Shown: positions 8,623-16,562 of the stretch, piece after piece
Layout of the letters: every line of letters starts with the position of its first letter
Position numbering within the stretch: position 1 is the stretch's first letter
NCBI RefSeq assembly: GCF_012912135.1
Contig: NZ_QMEB01000025.1
Coordinates: 1 to 39,823, forward strand
Direction: 5' to 3'
DNA length: 39,823 nucleotides
DNA from: Brasilonema bromeliae SPC951
GTDB lineage: Bacteria; Cyanobacteriota; Cyanobacteriia; Cyanobacteriales; Nostocaceae
Made by a program: the position numbers and the translations under genes
The notes under the pieces: generated by a model
The model's input: the letters and a program-made list of their open reading frames with translations, nothing else
What the model was told of the DNA's origin: nothing
Databases searched by the model: none

Positions 8623-8820
8623 TTAATCAGCACCTACGCCAATTGGTATGCCAAGTATATTTCCCGTTACTGACACTTTAACTCCTGGCACGGCATCTTC
8701 TGGTAACAATATACCACCACCAGAGTTTGTACCTCCGACAACCGCCTGTAACTCCTCTGCTGTCAATTCTATGTTCTGTGTTTGGTTTTCTAGGTTATAG
8801 CTGGTTTTGGATTCTTTCAT
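8623..8820 (-). CDS. Double-glycine leader peptide, putative RiPP/bacteriocin-like precursor B
   Basis: A 65-aa peptide starting at ATG 8820 (MKESKTSYNL). Upstream in-frame TTG codons would add 13 residues, but the ATG is preferred. Residues 1-30 form a typical leader ending ELTAEELQAVVGG: an acidic/hydrophobic helix followed by Gly-Gly, the cleavage signature of peptidase-containing ABC exporters (C39). The predicted core of 35 residues is Gly-rich, has no Cys, and ends in GNILGIPIGVGAD. It is the second gene of a two-gene minus-strand unit. No transporter, protease or modifying enzyme lies in the window, so secretion would need an exporter encoded elsewhere. The function (bacteriocin, signal or other) is unknown. 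Confidence 0.65.
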   Translation of the reverse strand: MKESKTSYNLENQTQNIELTAEELQAVVGGTNSGGGILLPEDAVPGVKVSVTGNILGIPIGVGAD

Positions 8821-8878
8821 GATTTTCGAGGTGTATCGAGTCAATAGGTTACTGTTCAAAAACCTTTATTTAACAGAA

Positions 8879-9085
8879 TTAAATCTCAAGACCGATATTT
8901 CCAAGGTCTACGCTTACAGCACCACCACTGATAGCCTGCATCTCAAGGTCAGTCAACTCATCTGCACATGCATCTTCCCATGAGCGATGATTGTTTGCAA
9001 TGTTGGTATTTTCTTGCCGTGAGTGATTTTTGTCAGCAACGTTGGTATTGATTGCGGTTTGTTGTTGGTTGATGTTGCGATGCAT
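8879..9085 (-). CDS. Double-glycine leader peptide, putative RiPP/bacteriocin-like precursor A
   Basis: A 68-aa peptide whose ATG is preceded by GAGG with good spacing. The leader is long (55 residues) and ends ADELTDLEMQAISGG, a double-glycine site. Only 13 residues follow (AVSVDLGNIGLEI). That short core resembles the end of peptide B (VSVTGNILGI), so the two genes look like paralogues. The leader contains an internal tandem duplication: TNVADKNHSRQEN is followed by TNIANNHRSWED, with matching repeats at DNA level. It lies 58 bases upstream of the B start codon and is probably co-transcribed with it. With such a short core it may be a degenerate precursor or one with an unusual product. Confidence 0.6.
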   Translation of the reverse strand: MHRNINQQQTAINTNVADKNHSRQENTNIANNHRSWEDACADELTDLEMQAISGGAVSVDLGNIGLEI

Positions 9086-9438
9086 GTGAATTCCTCGATA
9101 AATAGTATGTGTTTGATTGATGATTCGAGAATACCAAGTAGATACTGATGATTCTATCTATCGACAGGGTGAAAACATGTCTTTTTTTTTACAAAAATGT
9201 CTATACGTAGACGGGTGTCGCCCGACTCTACCCACAAGCTAGGGTTTTTCTGTTTACCTGTGCGTTTTGTATGAACAACAAGATCCCTGACTTATCAAAT
9301 CCCACTTTTCCACACTCTCGCAATCCAACTGAGTTTCATCAACACTCGTGCTAAACGGTATGCAAAGTATATTTCCCTTTGCACATAAAAGGGTGAGCAT
9401 TGCCCACCCTACATAATTATTCTTGAACCACAATCGCT
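9086..9438. other. Region upstream of the GG-leader peptides
   Basis: Besides the decayed third copy it contains a small hairpin CGGGTGTCGCCCG (about 9211-9223), which could terminate transcription. At 9386-9412 it has repeat DNA of the GGGTGAGCATTGCCCACCC type. The peptide promoter should lie between about 9100 and 9200 on the minus strand, which is AT-rich with a run of Ts. Confidence 0.4.
9267..9382 (-). pseudogene. Decayed 3' end of a third GG-leader peptide gene
   Basis: On the minus strand, 9382-9338 reads AKGNILCIPFSTSVD in the frame that aligns with SVTGNILGIPIGVGAD of peptide B. The stop codon has become GAA. The similarity continues past the stop (ACTCAGTTGGATTGC is identical in both) and resumes at the GAACAACAAGA palindrome leader. 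About 90 bases are deleted between these two blocks. This marks a former tandem duplicate of gene B together with its 3' palindrome. No leader-coding part remains. Confidence 0.65.
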
Positions 9439-11340
9439 CTACAACTTAGTCCCGCACTCAGGGCAGAAGTTGTTATTTGGCGCGTTTTTCGCACCGCAGT
9501 TGTTGCAATAAACTGGCTCTAGTGAAGCTTTCTTTGGCTGGCGTCGTAACCCAACCATCTGAGCGTTGCTCTTTCCAGGAGCAACCATTGGGTAACAGTT
9601 TTCGTCTTTAGTCACGTAGGCATTGACGATAACTGGACCATCGTGTGCCAGCATTTCGGCGATCGCCTCCTTCAACTCCTCTCGGTTTTTAATCACCATG
9701 CCTTTAATGCCATACGCCTTTGCCAAAAATTCAATGTCCGGCATTCCTACTTCCATATTCGAGCAGGAGTAACGCTCACCGTAGAACGCTTCTTGCCACT
9801 GGCGCACCATTCCCTGCCAGCCGTTATTGATTATCACAGTCTTGACATTTAAGCCATACTGTGCAGCAGTTCCTAGTTCCTGTAAATTCATTTGGAAACT
9901 GGCGTCACCGCTAATACAGATGACTTGTTCATCCGGGAACGCTACCTTAGCGCCGATTGCTGCTGGTAAGCCAAAACCCATCGTTCCCAAACCACCACTG
10001 GAAATCCAGCGCCGGGGACCATTCTTGAGGAATTGCGCCGACCACATTTGATGTTGACCCACATCTGTGGTGTAGTAGGCGTCGGGTGCTTGGCGTGCGA
10101 TTTCTACAATCACCTCTTGCGGTGACATACTATCAGCATGGTGTGGCACCTCCAGAGGATACTCTTCCTTCCAGCGGTTGATCAGGTTCAGCCACTCTTG
10201 GGTTTGGTTGGGTGTGTCCTTTGTACCTGCTTGCTGAACGCGACGCAACAAATCAAGCAAGACTTTCCGCACATCGCCGACGATGGGTACATCAGGAACG
10301 CGGTTTTTGCCAACTTCCGCTGGGTCGATGTCGATGTGAATGACTTTAGCGCGGGTGGCGAATTCATCCAACTTGCCTGTCACACGGTCATCAAATCTTG
10401 CACCAACACAAATCAGCAAGTCACAATCTGTGACAGCAAAGTTAGCGTAGGCGGTGCCGTGCATTCCCAACATTCCCAAAGACAGGGGATGATGTTCGTC
10501 AAAGGCACCGATACCCATGAATGTTGTGCTGACAGGGATATTGAATAATTCCGCCAGTTGTTTAATTTCCTCGTGTGCTCCTGAGGCGATCGCACCACCA
10601 CCCACATACAACAACGGACGACGACTTTCTCGAATCAACTGTATTGCTGCGTTAATCTGGCGTGGATTTCCCTTCACCGTGGGACGATACCCAGGTAACT
10701 TCACTTTTCCCGGTTCCACAGGCACATAGTCAAATTCTTCCAACGCCACATCTTTGGGAACATCAATCAAAACTGGTCCCGGACGTCCAGTGCTGGCGAT
10801 GTGGAAGGCTTCAGCAACAATTCGCGCCATATCTTTAGCGTCACGCACCACATAGGAGTGCTTGACAATTGGTAGCGTAATTCCGTAAATATCAGTTTCC
10901 TGAAACGCGTCCGTACCAATTACCGCCCGTGATACCTGTCCCGTAACAATAACCATCGGGATTGAGTCCATATAGGCAGTGGCGATGCCCGTCACCAAAT
11001 TCGTCGCCCCAGGACCCGAAGTTCCAAAGCACACTCCTACCTTCCCCGTCGCACGGGCGTAACCGTCGGCGGCGTGTGCGGCACCTTGTTCGTGTCTCAC
11101 CAAGATGTGCTTAATGCCATTACCAGCAGCTTCTACTTTGTATAGGTCGTCGTAAATCGGTAGGATTGCACCACCAGGATAACCAAAAATATACTCAACG
11201 CCGTGTCGCTTGAGACTATCAAGCAAGGCAAAACCACCGGATGCACGTTTTGGCGTCACGGCTGGCGAGACAGAGACATTGGAGATGCTTTCGTTTTCGA
11301 TTTGTGGGAGACTAATTTGGGAAGGCAAACGCACAGTCAA
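9439..11340 (-). CDS. ilvB: Acetolactate synthase large subunit with C-terminal zinc ribbon
   Basis: The catalytic subunit of acetohydroxyacid synthase: ThDP-, FAD- and Mg2+-dependent condensation of pyruvate with pyruvate or 2-ketobutyrate, the first step of branched-chain amino acid synthesis. At 633 aa it has the three expected domains. [20 protein letters not shown] carries the catalytic Glu, and the ThDP/Mg2+ motif GDASFQMN...INN sits near residue 480-510. The protein ends with an extra zinc ribbon of the CxxC-x10-CxxC type (C612, C615, C626, C629; [20 protein letters not shown]), beyond the usual core. The N-terminal 35 residues are poorly conserved and may be a linker. The regulatory subunit gene (ilvN) is not in the window. 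Confidence 0.93.
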   Translation of the reverse strand: MTVRLPSQISLPQIENESISNVSVSPAVTPKRASGGFALLDSLKRHGVEYIFGYPGGAILPIYDDLYKVEAAGNGIKHILVRHEQGAAHAADGYARATGKVGVCFGTSGPGATNLVTGIATAYMDSIPMVIVTGQVSRAVIGTDAFQETDIYGITLPIVKHSYVVRDAKDMARIVAEAFHIASTGRPGPVLIDVPKDVALEEFDYVPVEPGKVKLPGYRPTVKGNPRQINAAIQLIRESRRPLLYVGGGAIASGAHEEIKQLAELFNIPVSTTFMGIGAFDEHHPLSLGMLGMHGTAYANFAVTDCDLLICVGARFDDRVTGKLDEFATRAKVIHIDIDPAEVGKNRVPDVPIVGDVRKVLLDLLRRVQQAGTKDTPNQTQEWLNLINRWKEEYPLEVPHHADSMSPQEVIVEIARQAPDAYYTTDVGQHQMWSAQFLKNGPRRWISSGGLGTMGFGLPAAIGAKVAFPDEQVICISGDASFQMNLQELGTAAQYGLNVKTVIINNGWQGMVRQWQEAFYGERYSCSNMEVGMPDIEFLAKAYGIKGMVIKNREELKEAIAEMLAHDGPVIVNAYVTKDENCYPMVAPGKSNAQMVGLRRQPKKASLEPVYCNNCGAKNAPNNNFCPECGTKL

Positions 11341-11474
11341 ACCTCACGCTAAGCTTAAGTTAATGCTGAATCTTTGTAGTTAAAACTTCATTTTAATTGA
11401 AAAGCTTAGTACAATAGCGACGACATTTCCTGTAAAAAATAGAAAATTCATTTTAGAAAAATGTCTCGCAATAC

Positions 11475-12716
11475 TCAACGAGTGTTTTGCCAAGCCCAAA
11501 CGCCTACAATCGCCACCACAACACTCGTTCCCACAAGCACAATTCGCAACCCAAGAGCATCAGTAAGTGGGCCAGTGATTGCTAGTGGTGCGCTAAGGGC
11601 TATGTTCACGGCATGATTTTGAAACCCAAACACTTTACCATGCATTGTGGGTGGTGTTTGCTGTTGAATCAGAGTTTGCATTGGTACGCCAATAAAAGCA
11701 GCGCCTATACCCAATAATGCACAAAGTGCTAAAGCTAAGAGCAAGTTTTGAGTAAAACTGAACACTCCTAAAACCAGCGCCATGATTAAAAATCCAATCA
11801 GGGGTAAGGGTTTCTGGTGAAGTTTCTCACCCCAGTTACCTAAAATCGCTGCTCCCAAAACCATACCTACCCCAGCTGCTGCTAAGAAAAAGCCAAATTG
11901 TTTCCCTTGTAAGCCAAACTTTTCTGCTAATCTGATAGCCAACACTGTTAATGCTGCAAACACACAATACAAAGTTGTCAGTTGCAGCATGGCATTCAAC
12001 ACGAGACGATTTTTCTTAAGATAACGCAAACCATCTTTAAAATCAGCCCAAGGATTGATGACTGGCTGATTGTTATCAAAGGATACCTTGTCTCTAAAGT
12101 TAATCGGTTGCATGACGCCCGCAGACAACAGGTATAATCCTGCTACCACAAGCTCTTGACCATATTTTGCTCCTATTGAGTCTTTCGCCCAACTTAAAAT
12201 TGGCTCTCCCACCGCAAAGCCAACAATCAAAGCTCCCATCATTGTGCTGCTAAACAACGCATTGGCTGCCATCAAATTTTCTTTTTTCACCAACAGCGGA
12301 ATAGCAGCTTGCTCAGCAGGTGCAAAAAACTGCGTCACAGTGGAGATGGCAAAGGTTATTATAAGCAGAATCAGAAATTGTCGTGGCAAAAAAGGAATAC
12401 ACAGCGTTAATAGCCCGCGCACGATATCAGATCCAATCATAATCAGCTTTTTGGGGAAGCGGTCAACAAAGACACCGCCTGCGGAACCAAACAATATCGC
12501 TGGTACTGTAAACGCCACCATCAATATCGAATACATCGAGTTTTGCGCCAATCCAGCAGGGGCTGGGTAGTTTTCAAGCAGAGCAACCATTAAAACAAAA
12601 AAGACTTTATCTGCTAATTGAGATACCAATTGCCCAATCCACAGCAGCATGAAGCCACGGTTTTTGAGAATGGCAATAAACCCTTTATTTACAGCAGCAG
12701 GTTCAGTTGGAAACAT
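11475..12716 (-). CDS. Major facilitator superfamily transporter
   Basis: A 413-aa polytopic protein with twelve predicted transmembrane helices. The conserved MFS loop between helices 2 and 3 is present as GGVFVDRFPKKLIMIGSD. A second Gly-rich stretch (GVGMVLGAAILGNWGE) marks the second half. It resembles the MFS_3/enterobactin-exporter-like group of multidrug or siderophore exporters, so efflux is more likely than uptake. The substrate cannot be deduced. It is upstream of ilvB on the same strand, but 134 bases separate them, so co-transcription is uncertain. Confidence 0.85.
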   Translation of the reverse strand: MFPTEPAAVNKGFIAILKNRGFMLLWIGQLVSQLADKVFFVLMVALLENYPAPAGLAQNSMYSILMVAFTVPAILFGSAGGVFVDRFPKKLIMIGSDIVRGLLTLCIPFLPRQFLILLIITFAISTVTQFFAPAEQAAIPLLVKKENLMAANALFSSTMMGALIVGFAVGEPILSWAKDSIGAKYGQELVVAGLYLLSAGVMQPINFRDKVSFDNNQPVINPWADFKDGLRYLKKNRLVLNAMLQLTTLYCVFAALTVLAIRLAEKFGLQGKQFGFFLAAAGVGMVLGAAILGNWGEKLHQKPLPLIGFLIMALVLGVFSFTQNLLLALALCALLGIGAAFIGVPMQTLIQQQTPPTMHGKVFGFQNHAVNIALSAPLAITGPLTDALGLRIVLVGTSVVVAIVGVWAWQNTR

Positions 12717-13122
12717 CAGAATCTTTTGAAATAGGGATTAGGGAACGCAGTAAGGGAGGCAGGGAGGGGAGGCAGGGGAAGCAGGGGACAGATCAATTCG
12801 CTCATTCGCTCATTAGGAGAAATTTGCTCATTCGCTCATTAGAAGTATCTCCCTCATCTCCACGGCAGGTAGGTGCACTCAACGACGGGGAACCCTCTCC
12901 TAGTCTGTCCTATGCCCTATGCCTACGGCATGAATCAGGCGTTCGCTTTGCGCTTACGCTTTTTGCCTCAACGAAGGAAAACGCCACATCCGAAGAAAGC
13001 CGGAAGCCCTCAAAACAGTGCACGCTGCCTCACCAAGGGCGCACTGCCTCATAGTCTTCCTCATCATCTTTATTCCCTGATCTTCTTTTACTCACTCCTG
13101 CTTTGCAAATCTGTTTTCCGGA
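12717..13122. other. Repeat-rich intergenic region
   Basis: No gene that I trust. It contains a purine-rich GGGAGGCAGG-type tract (about 12749-12788) and repeated TCGCTCAT units (about 12797-12840). It also has dispersed repeat DNA such as CTACGGCATGAATCAGGCG and GAAAACGCCACATCC (compare GAAAACGCCACATGC at about 15332). The open frames across it are repeat-derived. Confidence 0.5.
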
Positions 13123-13725
13123 CTAGTTATCTTCATAATGCTTTAAAAGCAAGTGCAAAAACTCAGCCGCGCTTAGACGCTGTTTCGGCGGTGATTGGCC
13201 AAAACAAGAGTCTAAAACGTAGCCTTGTACAGTTTGGGGCGATCGCCACATTTCTAAATGCTCAACAGGTGGATCCGCATAAAAGTTATTTTCCCCGCTT
13301 CCTAGCATAGAAGAACTCCAGTGGGTGAAATAATCATGACTCATCCGATGGATAGGAAAATTTCCCCACATAGGCACTCCCCATCCATCTATAGCAATAA
13401 AAGCTTTGACAGAACCGCCAATTTGTTGCCATTTATGAGCAGCGAGTATTGACCCAACCACACCAGCACTAAAGCTAATGAATACAACTGGCGATTCTAT
13501 CCTATCCTGCAAGTGTTTGTGTAAAAATTGCAATATGTGAAATGCTGATAAAGCTAAACCACTCTCACCAGGAAATATCAGTAAATCTACTGCTTTTTTA
13601 TTTTTTGCTTCATCTATAACTTGCTCTATCCACCCTGAGACAAAACATTGAGTTAAGGCTGACTCATGAATCCCAGGGCAAATAATTATACTCATCTCTT
13701 CTTGTGTTAGCAGCTTTTTCTTCAA
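13123..13725 (-). CDS. Putative alpha/beta-hydrolase-fold protein, unknown substrate
   Basis: A 200-aa protein starting at TTG 13725, or more likely about 190 aa from ATG 13695 (MSIIICPGIHES), with AAGAAGAG just upstream. Possible alpha/beta-hydrolase features are the beta strand IIICPGIHES at the N-terminus and VVFISFSAGVVGS, a nucleophile-elbow-like S-x-S-A-G in place of the classical G-x-S-x-G. A C-terminal His (EHLEMWRSP) is at a plausible place for the triad. I know no specific family name. It stands alone, with its start facing the ferrochelatase-like gene. Confidence 0.6.
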   Translation of the reverse strand: MKKKLLTQEEMSIIICPGIHESALTQCFVSGWIEQVIDEAKNKKAVDLLIFPGESGLALSAFHILQFLHKHLQDRIESPVVFISFSAGVVGSILAAHKWQQIGGSVKAFIAIDGWGVPMWGNFPIHRMSHDYFTHWSSSMLGSGENNFYADPPVEHLEMWRSPQTVQGYVLDSCFGQSPPKQRLSAAEFLHLLLKHYEDN

Positions 13726-14167
13726 ACTATATCAGTATAAATGTTATAAAGTTAACATTTTTTTCCATGCTTTTCCGGACACATTCCGGCTTGCAATATT
13801 CAAAAAAAGTTCAACCTGTTTGAATTCAGCAAAGCGGTGACTTGTCCTTATAATTAACAACTCAACATATCAATTCCACTCTATCAAGCGCTACACAATT
13901 TGCGAAACAAGTATATGTCAAGCCTCTAAAGTCATTTTTAGTCATTGTTGTGTTTCTATCTTCGGTAGTAAATAGAGTATGTGATGACAGATACGACTCA
14001 TCTTTACTTTTTCATCCTATGCCCCTGGATAGGATAGAATTTTACGAGTATGTAAAACAACAAAACCCAAACAGTGCTGAAGCATGAGTACCGAGATTGA
14101 AGTGGAAATCATCAAAGGACTCATTGCTTAGCGCTCAGAACTTTTGAAGTTGTATTGAGGAACTATT
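13726..14167. other. Divergent intergenic region upstream of the ferrochelatase-like gene
   Basis: AT-rich, with no gene. A hairpin ATCCTAT-8-ATAGGAT lies at about 14020-14041. A 15-codon mini-frame (MSTEIEVEIIKGLIA) at 14084-14131 is too short to call. Promoters for the flanking divergent genes should lie here. Confidence 0.35.
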
Positions 14168-15286
14168 GTGGTTGCCACACCAGAAAAACTACACTCAACA
14201 CATGAGCAATTGCCCAGTCAACGCCGAGTAGCAGTATTACTCATGGGTTATGGCGAAGTCGAAAGCTACGAAGATTTCGCTAACTATAATGAACAAGCTT
14301 TAAACCTGCTGACAGCAAAATTTGCACCCGTGCCTACTTGGGTTTATCCTCCCTTGGCAAAGCTTTTGGCATTATTTGATCGTCATGAGTGGGGACATCA
14401 GCACCATGATTTTATTTCCCCACACAACGCCATTTTTGAAAAACAACGCGCTGGCATTGAAAAAGACCTACAAGCCAAGTGGGGTGAGGGTGTTCAAGTT
14501 TTTAAAGCTTTTAACTTTTGCGCCCCCTTCCTACCCAAACAAGTCCTGGCAGAAATCAAAAGCCAAGGTTTTGACAAAATACTCATCTACCCACTGCTTG
14601 TTGTAGATTCCATCTTCACCAGTGGTATTGCCATAGAACAAGTTAACAATGCTTTATCCGAGATGGCCCAGGGCGATGAACACTGGGTTAAAGGACTGCG
14701 CTACATTCCGTCGTTCTACAATGAACCAGCTTACATCGACTTGATGGCGCATCTAGTCGAAGACAAAATTACAGCTGACTTAGCCAGTGCTTACCTACCT
14801 TCTCAAATTGGCATTGTGCTGATGAACCACGGTTGTCCCCATAAAGCCAAAGGATTTACCTCTGGAATTACCGAAAGTCAAATACTCTACGACTTAGTCC
14901 GCGACAAATTAATCTACCGCTACCCTCTGATTTCTGTCGGATGGCTTAACCATGACACACCCTTGATTGAATGGACGCTGCCAAATGCTGAACAAGCAGC
15001 GAAAAACCTGATTCAATTAGGTGCCAAAGCAATTGTATTTATGCCGATTGGTTTTGCTACAGAAAATCATGAAACTCTCCTAGATGTACACCACATCATT
15101 CATGCCTTAGAGAAAAAGCATTCTGATGTAAACTACGTGCAGATGCCCTGCGTTAACGACCATCCTGAGTTCTTAAACATGGCAGCGCAGTGGGCAAATG
15201 CTCATATTAACGAGTTGTTGTCAGAAGAAACTGTGGCAGTTAATCCCGAGTTAGCTGTAGCGCATCATCATCACCATCATCATTAA
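14168..15286 (+). CDS. Ferrochelatase-like protein (class II chelatase) with natural C-terminal His7
   Basis: A 372-aa member of the ferrochelatase superfamily. It begins at GTG 14168, supported by GAGG eight bases upstream. The chelatase core is recognisable: VAVLLMGYGEVESYED at the start of the fold, LMNHGCPHKAKGF with H221 at the position of the catalytic His, and PIGFATENHETLLDVHHI with E302 aligning to the catalytic Glu of the HxE region. The sequence is clearly divergent from standard cyanobacterial HemH and lacks that protein's C-terminal chlorophyll-binding-like hydrophobic extension. It is therefore probably a paralogue, and its metal and tetrapyrrole substrates are uncertain. The protein ends in seven consecutive histidines (366-372), which could bind or deliver metal. 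An unrelated chelatase role is possible. Confidence 0.75.
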   Translation: MVATPEKLHSTHEQLPSQRRVAVLLMGYGEVESYEDFANYNEQALNLLTAKFAPVPTWVYPPLAKLLALFDRHEWGHQHHDFISPHNAIFEKQRAGIEKDLQAKWGEGVQVFKAFNFCAPFLPKQVLAEIKSQGFDKILIYPLLVVDSIFTSGIAIEQVNNALSEMAQGDEHWVKGLRYIPSFYNEPAYIDLMAHLVEDKITADLASAYLPSQIGIVLMNHGCPHKAKGFTSGITESQILYDLVRDKLIYRYPLISVGWLNHDTPLIEWTLPNAEQAAKNLIQLGAKAIVFMPIGFATENHETLLDVHHIIHALEKKHSDVNYVQMPCVNDHPEFLNMAAQWANAHINELLSEETVAVNPELAVAHHHHHHH

Positions 15287-15420
15287 GGTGTAAGGTGGGC
15301 AAAACATTGCCCAACGCCAGATGCCTACGGAGGGAAAACGCCACATGCTTCAAGTCGGCAAAGCCGCCCAACGCAGTGGCTCCCCTCCTGCAGCACTGGC
15401 TCCCCTACTACTGCTGAATT

Positions 15421-15465
15421 CTAATTCACGCCTCTCAACTTGCGAGTGTTGTCAATTAAACTCGG
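15421..15465 (-). pseudogene. Remnant of a duplicated FMN reductase 3' end
   Basis: Read on the minus strand this ends PSLIDNTRKLRGVN-stop. It is almost the same as the C-terminus of the neighbouring reductase (KSLVENTRKLRGVE-stop), with base similarity across the whole segment. Only about 45 bases remain, so it is a scar of a tandem duplication followed by deletion. Confidence 0.6.
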
Positions 15466-15485
15466 AGTCAGATTAATTTAGCTAT

Positions 15486-15528
15486 ACACCCAATATTTAA
15501 ATGCTATCACTAGCAAAATATTGGGTGT
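15486..15528. terminator. 13-bp inverted repeat, possible bidirectional terminator
   Basis: ACACCCAATATTT and its exact reverse complement are separated by 17 bases. The repeat lies between the convergent ferrochelatase-like and FMN reductase genes, 44 bases past the reductase stop. There is no strong T-run, so it may instead be a MITE end pair or an RNA-stabilising hairpin. Confidence 0.5.
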
Positions 15529-15572
15529 AACAGTGAATTTATTCTGACAAAAGTTGGGGGCAAAACTTACGC

Positions 15573-16118
15573 TTATTCAACTCCTCTTAATTTGCGTGTA
15601 TTTTCAACTAAACTTTTTGCAAATTGGTCTAATCTTTGGGAAAGTTTTTCGTCTACAAGTTTACCTTCAGGACTAAAAGCTTTCCAAGCTTGCCCAATTG
15701 CTACCTGTTCTGGAATAGACCATGCATGCACCCATCGGAGAATTACTCTCAAATCATTGAGTGCATTGTTATTAGATTGACCGCCTAAAATACTGATGAA
15801 TCCTGCGACTTTACCTGCTAAATGGTCAAAGCTCATCAAATCAAGAGCATTTTTCAGGACACCACTAACGCTACCGTGATATTCAGGTGTAACCATAATT
15901 AAACCATCAGCACGGCTAAAAGCGTCTTGCAGCCGTTTAACGTCTGGGTAATCTGGATAATCGTCCCCTCCATCACAAAATGGTAGGTTCATTTTGCGCA
16001 AATCAAGAACTTCTACTTCTGCACCTAGCTCTTGTGTTTTTTGCGCTGCTAATTCTAAAGCCAATTGGCTGTAAGACTCTGATCGTAAGCTACCAGCAAT
16101 GCCTACTATCCTTACCAT
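15573..16118 (-). CDS. NADPH-dependent FMN reductase family protein
   Basis: A 181-aa flavodoxin-fold oxidoreductase that would use NAD(P)H to reduce FMN, quinones or similar acceptors. The phosphate-binding loop GIAGSLRSESYSQ is at residues 6-18, and TPEYHGSVSGVLKNALDL at about 77-94 matches the isoalloxazine-binding signature of this family (PF03358). Length fits single-domain members. The start is ATG at 16118. It is transcribed alone towards the ferrochelatase-like gene. The physiological acceptor is unknown. Confidence 0.88.
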   Translation of the reverse strand: MVRIVGIAGSLRSESYSQLALELAAQKTQELGAEVEVLDLRKMNLPFCDGGDDYPDYPDVKRLQDAFSRADGLIMVTPEYHGSVSGVLKNALDLMSFDHLAGKVAGFISILGGQSNNNALNDLRVILRWVHAWSIPEQVAIGQAWKAFSPEGKLVDEKLSQRLDQFAKSLVENTRKLRGVE

Positions 16119-16562
16119 AACTGAATCCTCATGTTGTTTTTTTTACAATATTTGCGACAGTATGTCTTTACATTCAAACACTGATATTTATTTGGCAAAG
16201 TGTAATCATTACGAGTATGATTTAATTATAGCGATTTGTGACATAGTATGCCAAATGCCAATTAACAGAGAATTTCATGCTAGGGAGTCAGAAATATAGC
16301 AATGTAGAAGTAGTACTTCAAAAGATTTTTGAGCGTCATAGTCTAACCTGTGAGGAATCCTAAGCTTCCAATTAGGCGTCTAACATAGAGAAATATTCAT
16401 AAACAGACGCACTTATGGATATTGCAAGGAAAAACTTAGGAATGCTTTTTTTTTGGAAGCTACACTAGAAGATTAGACACCCCTGATATCTACTCTTGGT
16501 AGAGGAAAAGGCATAAAAATGAGTGCTCAAGCTGATAGAGCAGCAAACAAAGGATAATTATT
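16119..16562. other. Divergent promoter region between FMN reductase and ftsH
   Basis: No gene. It is AT-rich with a run of Ts at about 16446-16455. An AAAGGA ribosome binding site lies at about 16549-16554, before ftsH. I see no clear operator. Confidence 0.35.

Noticed and set aside
8469..8681. 70-codon plus-strand frame
   Set aside because: It starts inside the dispersed palindrome and runs antisense through the GG-leader peptide gene, which has the better coding signal.
12707..13310. Two plus-strand frames of 115 and 145 codons
   Set aside because: They translate repeat DNA and the antisense of the putative hydrolase; no protein-like pattern.
14084..14131. 15-codon mini-frame before the ferrochelatase-like gene, possible leader peptide
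   Set aside because: No run of regulatory codons and no attenuator hairpin next to it; too short to support.
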